The position numbers and the translations under genes were made by a program. A stretch of 64,000 nucleotides of DNA from Symsagittifera roscoffensis (taxonomy: Eukaryota > Xenacoelomorpha > Acoela > Convolutidae): contig NC_087066.1 of NCBI RefSeq assembly GCF_963678635.1, positions 16,861,275 through 16,925,274 of the forward strand, given 5' to 3'. Shown piece by piece: positions 1 to 9,405 of the stretch; position 1 is the first letter of the stretch, and each line of letters begins with the position of its first letter. Below the pieces are notes generated by a model. It had not been told where the DNA came from and did no database searches. It was given only the letters and a program-made list of their open reading frames with translations.

Positions 1-370
1 GACGGCGAGTGATGCAACTGGCAGGAGGCCTTTAGTTGACTCCTGGCTATGAATATCGCCGACTGCAGCGTTAGTCGAAACATGTTTAGCGTTTGCGTTA
101 CCTGACGCCGTGGTACTTTTAGTATCCTTGGGAGGAAAAATTTTCTCCGCTGCATGTAAGAGCACGTTGTGTGTGCTTTCACAATCTGGCTTTGGGCACT
201 TTCTGGCCTTGCTACAATTACGAAAACTGTGATTGCTCTGTAAACACGCAATGCAAAGTTTTTGTTCGGCTACATGTTTTGCTCGCTGCGTAGCGTTTTT
301 CTCTTTGAATACGGCGCAATTCCAAAGAGCGTTTTGACCTTACATACAGAACATGGAGGGTACTTTGGTT
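1..370 (-). pseudogene. BEL/Pao gag C-terminus with zinc-knuckle cluster
   Basis: A minus-strand frame continues from the DUF1759 region after a stop. It contains a Cys/His cluster with the core CIACLQSNHSFRNC followed by KCPKPDCESTHNVLLH, which is the zinc-finger region that follows DUF1759 in BEL/Pao Gag-Pol polyproteins. Its expected role is nucleic-acid binding during particle assembly. The fragment is open at the left edge, where the protease would follow. In-frame stops just right of the cluster show that it is broken. Confidence 0.65.
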
Positions 371-374
371 TTTC

Positions 375-1000
375 CTAAGTCTTATTATTTACATTTGCGT
401 TACTAGCAAACACTTTCGTACCTACTTTTTGCTTAACTGGTTCTCCAGACTTACCCTTAGAATTGATCGTTTTTAGCCTCTCATGACCCTCCGCTTTTTC
501 TTTAAGCCATTCGTTGAAATCTAGCAGAGTTGGTCTATGCCATTGGCGTCTTACGGTTTGCATTGACCATGCCTCCTTAAGGTTCGAGGGAACCTTACTC
601 ACAGCTTGATTCAGTAAGTTAACACTTTTCAAGTCGTCGTTAAAAGACAGGGACTTGAATACGGCAACAAGTCCAGAAATTGCAGAGGAAAATCCAATTA
701 CATTTTCCGAGTTATGCATTTTCAGCGGCGGAAAATAACTCAATTTATCTGGATGAGCCCCTACTACAGCATGCGGCTGCCCGAACTTTCTTTGAAAGTT
801 GCTAATGCGTCTTTATATAGTACGCCGCTATAGCTATACTCAGCGATTGCGGCTTTTGCTTTACCCACTACGAGCGTTTTCAGATAGGTAAGCTTTTCAT
901 CGTTACTGAGTATGGCTGAATCGATCGTCGATTTGAATTGCCCAAACCACTCATGCCAATTAAGTGGGTTGCCATCGAACTGGGTCAGCTTCCACTAAGG
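375..1000 (-). pseudogene. BEL/Pao gag core (DUF1759-type)
   Basis: The N-terminal part, read right to left from about 1000, contains the block PLNWHEWFGQFKSTIDSA followed by DEKLTYLKTLVVGKAKAAI. These are the most recognisable BEL/Pao gag core motifs. A frame break near 745-770 leads into the 122-aa frame 375-743, which carries the remainder: a helical segment with LKEAWSMQ, then WHRPTLLDFNEWLKEKAEGH. The core is thought to form the capsid-like structural domain. It sits directly upstream of the zinc-knuckle region. Confidence 0.75.
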
Positions 1001-1612
1001 GAGATGATCTTTTCGGCTGTGCATGAGTATATGAACCAACTCTCGTATCGAAAGTGGATGCTCGATGTCTGCACCAGGTGAATTACCGGGAGTTGTCTCT
1101 GTGTAACTCGAAGAGTTACTGTGACAATCAGGAACGAACGGTTGATTAGCATGTGAAGAATTTTCAGGCTGTGCAAAGAACACAGTCCCTCCACTTGCAT
1201 AAGGAATAAAATTATTCGGAGGAACAATCGGAGTTACTGCGGAAAAAACAGTTGTCGAAGGAATGTAGTGTTGTTGAGCTGACAATAAAGGGGCAGCAAC
1301 AGCTGGTCTCCACAAATTACTATAAGGATTATAGTGGTCAATTGAAAAGTTATAACTACTAACGGGAACACCCATATGTTGTTGTGATGGGACTACAGGT
1401 GCTTGGTAGCCACCTACTACTGACCCTGTAGTGTAATGACTTAAAAAAATATGATTAACTGCTGTTGATGCAGGAACGAACGGTGCTACACCAGAAAGAA
1501 CATCTGCAGATGTTGTCGGAGCAAAATGATTTTCAGAAGTTATCGGGACTACTGACCCTGTGTTTGGATTGCCTAGCACCGGATGAGTGGACAAAAGAGT
1601 TTGCTGAGGCAA
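995..1612 (-). pseudogene. BEL/Pao gag linker, Pro/Ser/Thr-rich
   Basis: About 200 residues of low-complexity sequence rich in Pro, Ser, Thr, Val and His, with no recognised domain. It ends in SIRELVHILMHSRKDHLP, the conserved lead-in to the WHEWFGQF core in BEL/Pao gag, and then hits a stop. It lies between the coiled-coil part (1676-2332) and the DUF1759 core. A stop on each side implies an originally continuous frame that has decayed. Confidence 0.6.
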
Positions 1613-1675
1613 ATTATTAGAAACAGGTTGAATGACCTGTTGTAACCCTACTGGATTGTTAACGGAAACCTGCGA

Positions 1676-2741
1676 TCAGACCAAATTTGACAAATTATGT
1701 TGTTGTCCGTGAATGTGGTTACTGTAATACAATCCCGGATCACTAGAAGCTGCCTGGCCATTATTCACTCCTGTAAAACTTGATGAGACCAAGCAATTTG
1801 TTGATGCAGGATAAGTTGCCTCAGGAGCTGTTGAACGAACGTGCTGCTCTTGATTGGGAACTACAACAGCATCAGGCTGATTGTGGTCGACAGATTCGAC
1901 CCAGTGACGCGTACGATCCTTTTGGTCTATTGTTAGTTGTGGAGAGATTCGAGTTAAACCACTTTCCTCAGCATTCTCGCTGATTTCCGACAACTCATCT
2001 TCTAACTCAAGCCCTTTCAACTCAATTTCTGCCAGTTTTTTCCTGTGTTCTTCAGCCAATTCTTCTAACTCTAAGCGGCTTTGTTGTTCTTTCAGTCTTA
2101 ATGATACCTTTGCCTGCCTCTCAAGTTCCTCTTGTTGTTTCTTTAAAATCATTAAATCGCGCTTTTTCTCAGAAAGTGTTTTCGACGGAGCGGCAAAATA
2201 ACTAGATTTCTGAGAACCCGATTGCTGATGTCGGCTGCTTCGATGCGACAACTTAGAGCAGGTATCTATTTTATGCGACCGGGGTTTTTCACTTTTTTTC
2301 AGAATGGTGAGAAACTTTTGAGCTGCTATCAATTTTGTCCGGCTCTGTTACTGCCTCAAAACTTGTTTTATATGTGATAGCTTCCTGCAGAACTTTATCG
2401 TTGCTTTGAGTCAACTTAAGAAGCCACATATCCTGTGCCCGTATCAATTCGTCGGGATTGGCACTTTTTGCAGCCATATCAATCAACTCAGTATTTATCT
2501 CGACCGCTTGTTCTACATAGTTCCTACATTTTTCAATATAAATATCAAGTTTTGAGCAACGACTCTGACTCTCTATGTATTCTAAAATTATTTCGTGGCA
2601 TTTATAAAGATCGTTTTTGAGATTGCTACGTTTCTCAAACAACTTCTTAATATTCTTTTGAAACTTAACTTTCATGCTTAATAATTTCAGAAATAAACGA
2701 CTCTTAGAAAATACTTTATTTTCACTCAAGTAAATCCACAA
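1676..2741 (-). pseudogene. BEL/Pao gag N-terminus with coiled coil
   Basis: Two overlapping minus-strand frames (2289-2741 and 1676-2332) join by a frameshift at about 2290-2330. The first holds a helical domain with SANPDELIRAQDMWLLKL. The second holds a highly charged coiled coil (KKQQEELERQAKVSLRLKEQ, then acidic repeats ending DELSEISE) typical of BEL/Pao gag N-termini, thought to drive self-association. The second frame then becomes Ser/Asn-rich. The segment 2608-2741 is the left end of the tandemly duplicated block. The apparent start of 2289-2741 is not an ATG that I would trust. Confidence 0.7.
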
Positions 2742-2747
2742 ATTTTT

Positions 2748-3383
2748 CTAATGCATCAACAACTTACAAGGGGGAGTAACTTGAAGTTTTAACGCTTTAA
2801 ATCTATTGTGAATCGCTCTACATTTTTTAGGCGACAATCGGTTCCGCTTCTTCTTAGCTTTCAGTGTACTTAGGTCAGCACTGTATCGTCTAGGTAACAG
2901 CAGAGTCTTCAACTCAAGGGAAGGGGGCTGGTGCAGCTCTTTATACTTTTCGATAAGTATTTGGTCTTTGGCCTTTCGCTTTGAGATAAAATCCTCAACT
3001 ATGTTAAGAACGAGAATACTTGTCTTTTTCAACTCTTTTTCTATATTGTCCGTACCGTTGCGGCGACAGTATACAATAGCGCTAATATTCTCCTTGTATC
3101 TCAAAAGAAGGCTCTTAATTTGGTCAGTACTCAAACTACGGTTGTTGTTACTGCGGTGCTTACTAATGGAGTTACTTATGGCGTCGTGCCAAATAACTAG
3201 ATCTTTTCGATTCGACAAAAAGTGATGCAGATAGTATTGGATAGTTTTCTGCGAGTCCCTGGCGTTAAAGTTAAAGCTTAAACCGGTCTTTGTGACACAA
3301 GTCTCTTTCACGCGCTTTTGAGAGGGTGCGGATAGTATACAGAGCGCGTGATCCAAGGAACTAGCTCCTAGAATGAATACCAT
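2748..3383 (-). CDS. BEL/Pao accessory ORF, 211 aa, possibly SGNH-like (copy 1)
   Basis: Intact ORF upstream of gag in the BEL/Pao leader. I do not recognise a named family with confidence. Visible features: ILGASSLDHAL at residues 4-14, a conserved-looking WHDAISNS at 65-72, IVYCRR at about 100, a hydrophobic strand ILVLNIVEDF, then a basic C-terminus (KKKRNRLSPKKCR). The Ser in GASS and the DLVIWHD strand followed by Asn would fit blocks I and III of an SGNH hydrolase, but a block V Asp-x-x-His is not evident. It ends only a few bases before the gag frame and has an identical copy at 5411-6046. Confidence 0.6.
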   Translation of the reverse strand: MVFILGASSLDHALCILSAPSQKRVKETCVTKTGLSFNFNARDSQKTIQYYLHHFLSNRKDLVIWHDAISNSISKHRSNNNRSLSTDQIKSLLLRYKENISAIVYCRRNGTDNIEKELKKTSILVLNIVEDFISKRKAKDQILIEKYKELHQPPSLELKTLLLPRRYSADLSTLKAKKKRNRLSPKKCRAIHNRFKALKLQVTPPCKLLMH

Positions 3384-3693
3384 ACACTCAAGAGACCTAT
3401 GCGAGTAAACCTGAGGATGAAAGAATTCAACTTAACTCACTTAATATCACCGTACCTGACCACTTAACATTAGTGTCGCGCAACGAAGTCAATTATCGGA
3501 CGGGCTGAAACGGCTTATATTTACTTGAAGCGAACTGGCTTTCAGTTTCACCAATGTGGGTGGGGGATCAGGCAAATTGGTTAAGTTCCAACAACACACG
3601 CGGAAAAAACCTCAGGATGAAAAAACTCAACTTAATTTGCCTGATATTTTGCTACCAGACCACTTACCATAAGGTTGGTGTCAGGTTACAGCA

Positions 3694-3735
3694 CAGTTTC
3701 GCAGAATTATGGGGCAGTTTCGCAGAATTATGGGG
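3694..3735. repeat. 21-bp tandem duplication in BEL leader
   Basis: Two exact 21-bp copies of a unit beginning cagtttcgcagaattatggg, one at 3694-3714 and one at 3715-3735. The same pair recurs in the second copy of the large duplication, near 6357-6398. No function is apparent. Confidence 0.85.
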
Positions 3736-4148
3736 ACGTTTTGAGGAATTTTTGGCTATTTTTTACTTTTTTCCCAAAATTTATCGGAAAATTTTGGTCA
3801 GCAGGTTCGAGTCGTAAACCAATCCAAAAAACTAGTCTAGTACCCCTTGTCTATGATCCGATTTGTTGGATTTTCAATCCGTTCACAATCACCCAAAAAT
3901 TTGTGGTATCGGGAAAATTACCACTTGCAGCTTGTTTTGAGTTGGGATACAAAATAAGGCATCGTATGTAATTTTATTGCAAAGAATGGTTTATCAAAAC
4001 TAGATTAGTCTTACAGTTTTTGACGATTTTGGAGATTTTCGGCACCGGAAGAAGTTTCTCTCTCACGAGTCGGAACAACTGCACTCACGAGCCTAGCAGC
4101 TACACTCACAAGTAGATCCGACCTAACTGTGCTGAAGAGTCTGAACAC

Positions 4149-4403
4149 GTGAACTCACAGTGTCTTCAATCCACGTCACCTGAAGTGCTCTCTGAAGTGC
4201 TGTCTCGTTCACCTGTACAACTGCACTCACAGAGTGTTCAACTCACAATAACACCTGAAGTGCTGTCTGAAATGCTGTCTCGTTCGCCTGTTTGGGGAGT
4301 CAATAGTTTCACTGCTTTGGTTAACTTACACCATCGCGAATCAACAGGTAATGGTAATATCTGCCAAATAGGGATCGGTATCGGCTTAATTCAACCTGGG
4401 TGA
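4149..4403. repeat. Short imperfect direct repeats in BEL leader
   Basis: The segment contains repeated units of the form cacctgaagtgctgtctgaa and ctgtctcgttcrcctgt within ~250 bp of the element leader. The plus-strand reading frame here is antisense to the element and looks like a by-product of the repeats. Confidence 0.5.
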
Positions 4404-4611
4404 CGCCGTCGCATATCAACCGGCAGTGGTAATACCTGCTGAGTTGTGATCGGTATCGGGTCTTCACGAACACTAATTGCAACGAATACACTAACAAATT
4501 TTCAAAGGTTCTAATTTGTGTTTAACCTTTTGCTCCCCCACTACCAACCAGGCTTATAGCGTATAAAAATACGGGGAATGAGCAATAATTCTGGGGAAAC
4601 ACCAAAAAGGG

Positions 4612-4628
4612 TCCCTTGTGGGGCGCCA
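4612..4628 (-). other. BEL/Pao primer-binding site (copy 1)
   Basis: The minus strand reads TGGCGCCCCACAAGGGA directly downstream of an LTR end ...GCGCACA, with a 3-base gap. The sequence TGGCGCC at the LTR-leader border is typical of tRNA-primed BEL and Gypsy elements. The second copy is at 7275-7291. Confidence 0.75.
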
Positions 4629-4631
4629 AAA

Positions 4632-5255
4632 TGTGCGCGTCAATCTCCACGATTATATAAAAAACGGTTTTTAAACACTTTAATTAATGAGTATTTTCTC
4701 GGCAAAATAACTCCGGAAATTTGAAAATATAACGATAATTTATAATTTTTTAACAAGCTTTGTCATCGGTAACATCGCTCACAATAAACTGCATAACTCA
4801 AAGCAAAAATGGCCAGTATTTGTCCTTGAGACAAATTGCTCTTTTTAAAGGTCAGCCTTAATCAAGGCTGAACCAAATGAGAGCGAAAAGACGGTTAAAA
4901 TAGGTTTTGGGGGGATCGAACCTGGTTACGGAGCATCCCATCAAGTTCGGTGCATATTCGAGTTCTAGAAAGGAAATGACCTAGTCGGGATTCGAACCGG
5001 CTCCGAGCCCGCCGGGACGCACCCTGTATACGCTTGGATACTGTCCCTATATGCATTTATATTCTGGTTCAGTTTTATATGCATTTATACTATTGTTTTA
5101 TATTTGCACTGCAACAAAGACTTTCCTATTTCTTTAGGGGCTGAAAACCAGACAAAAATTTGTCATCAGAAATAGATTTCTGCAAAAAAATCATATGCTA
5201 GTCTTTAATTTATAAAATGTTGAGTAGGGCAAGAAGGGGAGGGACTAAAATAGGA
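4632..5255 (-). repeat. BEL/Pao 5' LTR (copy 1; outer end uncertain)
   Basis: The inner end is fixed by the primer-binding site: the plus strand starts TGTGCGCGTC at 4632-4634. The outer end cannot be fixed because the partner LTR is outside the window. It lies somewhere between about 5169, where the sequence reads ...tttgtcatca, and the duplication edge at 5255. Within it, the minus strand has two sequences matching the RNA polymerase III B-box consensus, GGTTCGAATCC near 4991-5001 and GGTTCGATCCC near 4915-4925. Confidence 0.6.
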
Positions 5256-5410
5256 CTTTATAAAATGTTGAGATCGTTTTTGAGATTGCTACGTTTCTCA
5301 AACAACTTCTTAATATTCTTTTGAAACTTAACTTTCATGCTTAATAATTTCAGAAATAAACGACTCTTAGAAAATACTTTATTTTCACTCAAGTAAATCC
5401 ACAAATTTTT

Positions 5411-6046
5411 CTAATGCATCAACAACTTACAAGGGGGAGTAACTTGAAGTTTTAACGCTTTAAATCTATTGTGAATCGCTCTACATTTTTTAGGCGACAA
5501 TCGGTTCCGCTTCTTCTTAGCTTTCAGTGTACTTAGGTCAGCACTGTATCGTCTAGGTAACAGCAGAGTCTTCAACTCAAGGGAAGGGGGCTGGTGCAGC
5601 TCTTTATACTTTTCGATAAGTATTTGGTCTTTGGCCTTTCGCTTTGAGATAAAATCCTCAACTATGTTAAGAACGAGAATACTTGTCTTTTTCAACTCTT
5701 TTTCTATATTGTCCGTACCGTTGCGGCGACAGTATACAATAGCGCTAATATTCTCCTTGTATCTCAAAAGAAGGCTCTTAATTTGGTCAGTACTCAAACT
5801 ACGGTTGTTGTTACTGCGGTGCTTACTAATGGAGTTACTTATGGCGTCGTGCCAAATAACTAGATCTTTTCGATTCGACAAAAAGTGATGCAGATAGTAT
5901 TGGATAGTTTTCTGCGAGTCCCTGGCGTTAAAGTTAAAGCTTAAACCGGTCTTTGTGACACAAGTCTCTTTCACGCGCTTTTGAGAGGGTGCGGATAGTA
6001 TACAGAGCGCGTGATCCAAGGAACTAGCTCCTAGAATGAATACCAT
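5411..6046 (-). CDS. BEL/Pao accessory ORF, 211 aa (copy 2)
   Basis: Protein sequence identical to the ORF at 2748-3383. It lies in the second copy of the tandem duplication. Unlike copy 1 it has no gag following it. The duplicated block breaks off just downstream, within the gag N-terminus, at the 15-bp junction. It is therefore an orphan accessory ORF with its own complete leader and LTR upstream. Confidence 0.6.
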   Translation of the reverse strand: MVFILGASSLDHALCILSAPSQKRVKETCVTKTGLSFNFNARDSQKTIQYYLHHFLSNRKDLVIWHDAISNSISKHRSNNNRSLSTDQIKSLLLRYKENISAIVYCRRNGTDNIEKELKKTSILVLNIVEDFISKRKAKDQILIEKYKELHQPPSLELKTLLLPRRYSADLSTLKAKKKRNRLSPKKCRAIHNRFKALKLQVTPPCKLLMH

Positions 6047-7274
6047 ACACTCAAGAGACCTATGCGAGTAAACCTGAGGATGAAAGAATTCAACTTAACT
6101 CACTTAATATCACCGTACCTGACCACTTAACATTAGTGTCGCGCAACGAAGTCAATTATCGGACGGGCTGAAACGGCTTATATTTACTTGAAGCGAACTG
6201 GCTTTCAGTTTCACCAATGTGGGTGGGGGATCAGGCAAATTGGTTAAGTTCCAACAACACACGCGGAAAAAACCTCAGGATGAAAAAACTCAACTTAATT
6301 TGCCTGATATTTTGCTACCAGACCACTTACCATAAGGTTGGTGTCAGGTTACAGCACAGTTTCGCAGAATTATGGGGCAGTTTCGCAGAATTATGGGGAC
6401 GTTTTGAGGAATTTTTGGCTATTTTTTACTTTTTTCCCAAAATTTATCGGAAAATTTTGGTCAGCAGGTTCGAGTCGTAAACCAATCCAAAAAACTAGTC
6501 TAGTACCCCTTGTCTATGATCCGATTTGTTGGATTTTCAATCCGTTCACAATCACCCAAAAATTTGTGGTATCGGGAAAATTACCACTTGCAGCTTGTTT
6601 TGAGTTGGGATACAAAATAAGGCATCGTATGTAATTTTATTGCAAAGAATGGTTTATCAAAACTAGATTAGTCTTACAGTTTTTGACGATTTTGGAGATT
6701 TTCGGCACCGGAAGAAGTTTCTCTCTCACGAGTCGGAACAACTGCACTCACGAGCCTAGCAGCTACACTCACAAGTAGATCCGACCTAACTGTGCTGAAG
6801 AGTCTGAACACGTGAACTCACAGTGTCTTCAATCCACGTCACCTGAAGTGCTCTCTGAAGTGCTGTCTCGTTCACCTGTACAACTGCACTCACAGAGTGT
6901 TCAACTCACAATAACACCTGAAGTGCTGTCTGAAATGCTGTCTCGTTCGCCTGTTTGGGGAGTCAATAGTTTCACTGCTTTGGTTAACTTACACCATCGC
7001 GAATCAACAGGTAATGGTAATATCTGCCAAATAGGGATCGGTATCGGCTTAATTCAACCTGGGTGACGCCGTCGCATATCAACCGGCAGTGGTAATACCT
7101 GCTGAGTTGTGATCGGTATCGGGTCTTCACGAACACTAATTGCAACGAATACACTAACAAATTTTCAAAGGTTCTAATTTGTGTTTAACCTTTTGCTCCC
7201 CCACTACCAACCAGGCTTATAGCGTATGAAAATACGGGGAATGAGCAATAATTCTGGGGAAACACCAAAAAGGG

Positions 7275-7918
7275 TCCCTTGTGGGGCGCCAAAATGTGCG
7301 CGTCAATCTCCACGATTATATAAAAAACGGTTTTTAAACACTTTAATTAATGAGTATTTTCTCGGCAAAATAACTCCGGAAATTTGAAAATATAACGATA
7401 ATTTATAATTTTTTAACAAGCTTTGTCATCGGTAACATCGCTCACAATAAACTGCATAACTCAAAGCAAAAATGGCCAGTATTTGTCCTTGAGACAAATT
7501 GCTCTTTTTAAAGGTCAGCCTTAATCAAGGCTGAACCAAATGAGAGCGAAAAGACGGTTAAAATAGGTTTTGGGGGGATCGAACCTGGTTACGGAGCATC
7601 CCATCAAGTTCGGTGCATATTCGAGTTCTAGAAAGGAAATGACCTAGTCGGGATTCGAACCGGCTCCGAGCCCGCCGGGACGCACCCTGTATACGCTTGG
7701 ATACTGTCCCTATATGCATTTATATTCTGGTTCAGTTTTATATGCATTTATACTATTGTTTTATATTTGCACTGCAACAAAGACTTTCCTATTTCTTTAG
7801 GGGCTGAAAACCAGACAAAAATTTGTCATCAGAAATAGATTTCTGCAAAAAAATCATATGCTAGTCTTTAATTTATAAAATGTTGAGTAGGGCAAGAAGG
7901 GGAGGGACTAAAATAGGA
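7275..7918 (-). repeat. BEL/Pao primer-binding site and LTR (copy 2)
   Basis: Duplicate of the primer-binding site (7275-7291) and LTR (from 7295). Identity with copy 1 ends at 7918, after which unrelated AT-rich DNA begins. The outer LTR end therefore lies at or before 7918. Confidence 0.6.
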
Positions 7919-9165
7919 AGTTTGCAGCTAATTTGAGGTGTTTTTGTTCTGGCGCTTATCCAAACTGGAGATGATCGTTTTTTATTGTTTTTACTACGAT
8001 AATAAAACAGTGATCCATTGCCAGAGTTCATTTACGTGCCACCATATTAGGATTAAGGCCATACGAGTAGTCTCCATTTTCTATGCACAGCCCATGCGAA
8101 ACTAAATATTATGTGCCTCTTAAATCATTTAAACTGACAGGTTAAGCTCGTTTTACACCAAGGCAATAAATATGGTTTTGATTAAAAAAAACTCTTGAAT
8201 AGCAAAATTATTGTCAATAACATGAAGCATAAGCCACGAAGTTTTTTTGGGTAATTTTTTTTATTCAAAAGTGATATAACGGTTACAACTTTATCTTCAA
8301 ATAGTTTTTATATTGTTTCCACGCTGGTTTTCTATAGCTTACCATAGAGGTATCTTTGTTAACAACAGATAGAAAATATTTCTTAAGCTTAATTTTCCTA
8401 GTTTTATAAGTTAAGCTGCTGTTGGTTAAATTTGACTTAGCACTTTCAATGTGGTTCCAAACTAAAACCATTTCCGTTATAATGACTGCTGACTCTTGCT
8501 TGAAAGTGTAGTTTTTAAGTCTTTTTGTTCTCATCAATCAGGTTGTTTTCGTACTTGACTTGATTTTTGTGTATCTCGTTGTAGTTCGTTTGTTTTTCCA
8601 CAGATGACTCTCTTTTTTGCGATCGAGAATTTGTGAAAAAGGCATTACATAGATAGTACTCCAGCTTAAGATCAGACAGATGAAGAATCAACGTTTTGCT
8701 GGGTAGCGCAAATGGCTATCACTAAAACATTCTTAAATAGTACTTTTTGATTGTCAGCTGTTTTTTCGATCCCGCAAGGCAGTTTTCTTGATATACAGTT
8801 AAATTCTCCCTGAAATGTTCAAAACTGATCAAGAATTACCCACATATAAATTTTACTTGTGATTTTTTTTCTATTTTAATATCATCTAAAATTTTTATGA
8901 ATTTTGTATTGTGGTTTCTGTCTTGATTTTTTTGCCGAAAATTATCATCAACTTTTAAAAATGCCTTGCGAAAGTTTTTAAAATGCCTTGCAAAATAAAG
9001 AGACATTTTGATAAAATTTTTGCAATAGCTGCAAAACTTTCAAAATTTTTATCATCACAAAAAAATTAGTGAGTCATCTGGATATTTCACCGACTGCAAG
9101 ATTCGGCTAAACTTTGTTTAATTCATTTATGTAGTAGATGATAAAAGGAACTTCCAAAAAAACCT

Positions 9166-9405
9166 GTTTTTTGTGTACTACAGTCGTTTTGTTGTCTAAA
9201 ACATTAAACCACTTTTTTGTGTACTGCAGTTGTTTTGTTGTCTATTGCTTATAAAACACTTCAATTGCCGACTGAAAGAATTGCAACTCGTTCAATTTTT
9301 TTGTTCCGATCATTGATAATGGGGAGGAACTTTGTGTTCGTGTGTGTTTTATTTTTCGTTCCGATCATTGAAATTGGGGGAACTTTGGATTCGTGTGTGT
9401 TTTAG
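9166..9405. repeat. Two adjacent short tandem duplications
   Basis: First, a ~45-bp unit with ttttttgtgtactrcagt followed by gttttgttgtcta occurs at about 9166 and again at about 9210. Second, a ~53-bp unit with gttccgatcattgawaat followed by ggaactttg and ttcgtgtgtgtttta occurs at about 9300 and about 9355. Both are imperfect pairs. Confidence 0.75.

Larger units (their letters stand above)
1..5255 (-). mobile_element. BEL/Pao LTR retrotransposon, 5' half (left part outside window)
   Basis: Read on the minus strand from right to left, this shows an LTR, a primer-binding site, a ~1.2-kb leader, a 211-aa accessory ORF, and a gag typical of BEL/Pao. The gag signature is a charged coiled coil rich in Leu, Glu and Arg, a Pro/Ser/Thr linker, the NPLNWHEWFGQFKSTID block of the DUF1759 gag core, and Cys/His knuckles at the left edge. 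Protease, RT and integrase are expected to the left of base 1 and are not visible. Several stops and frame changes break gag, so the copy is probably defective. Assignment to BEL/Pao rests on remembered family motifs. Confidence 0.8.
2608..7918. repeat. Large tandem duplication, 2 x 2,648 bp
   Basis: Bases 2608-5255 and 5271-7918 are essentially identical at an offset of 2,663. By eye I found one difference (A at 4565, G at 7228). The copies are separated by 15 bp (5256-5270). Each copy holds the gag N-terminus edge, the accessory ORF, the leader, the primer-binding site and the LTR. Near-identity means a recent duplication, or an assembly artefact. Confidence 0.95.

Noticed and set aside
4900-5030. 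tRNA gene in the BEL LTR
   Set aside because: The B-box matches are good, but T-stems pair poorly and there is no A-box at the right distance upstream.
9166-9405. CRISPR-like array
   Set aside because: Only two copies of each unit, no spacers of regular length, and the DNA is clearly from an animal.
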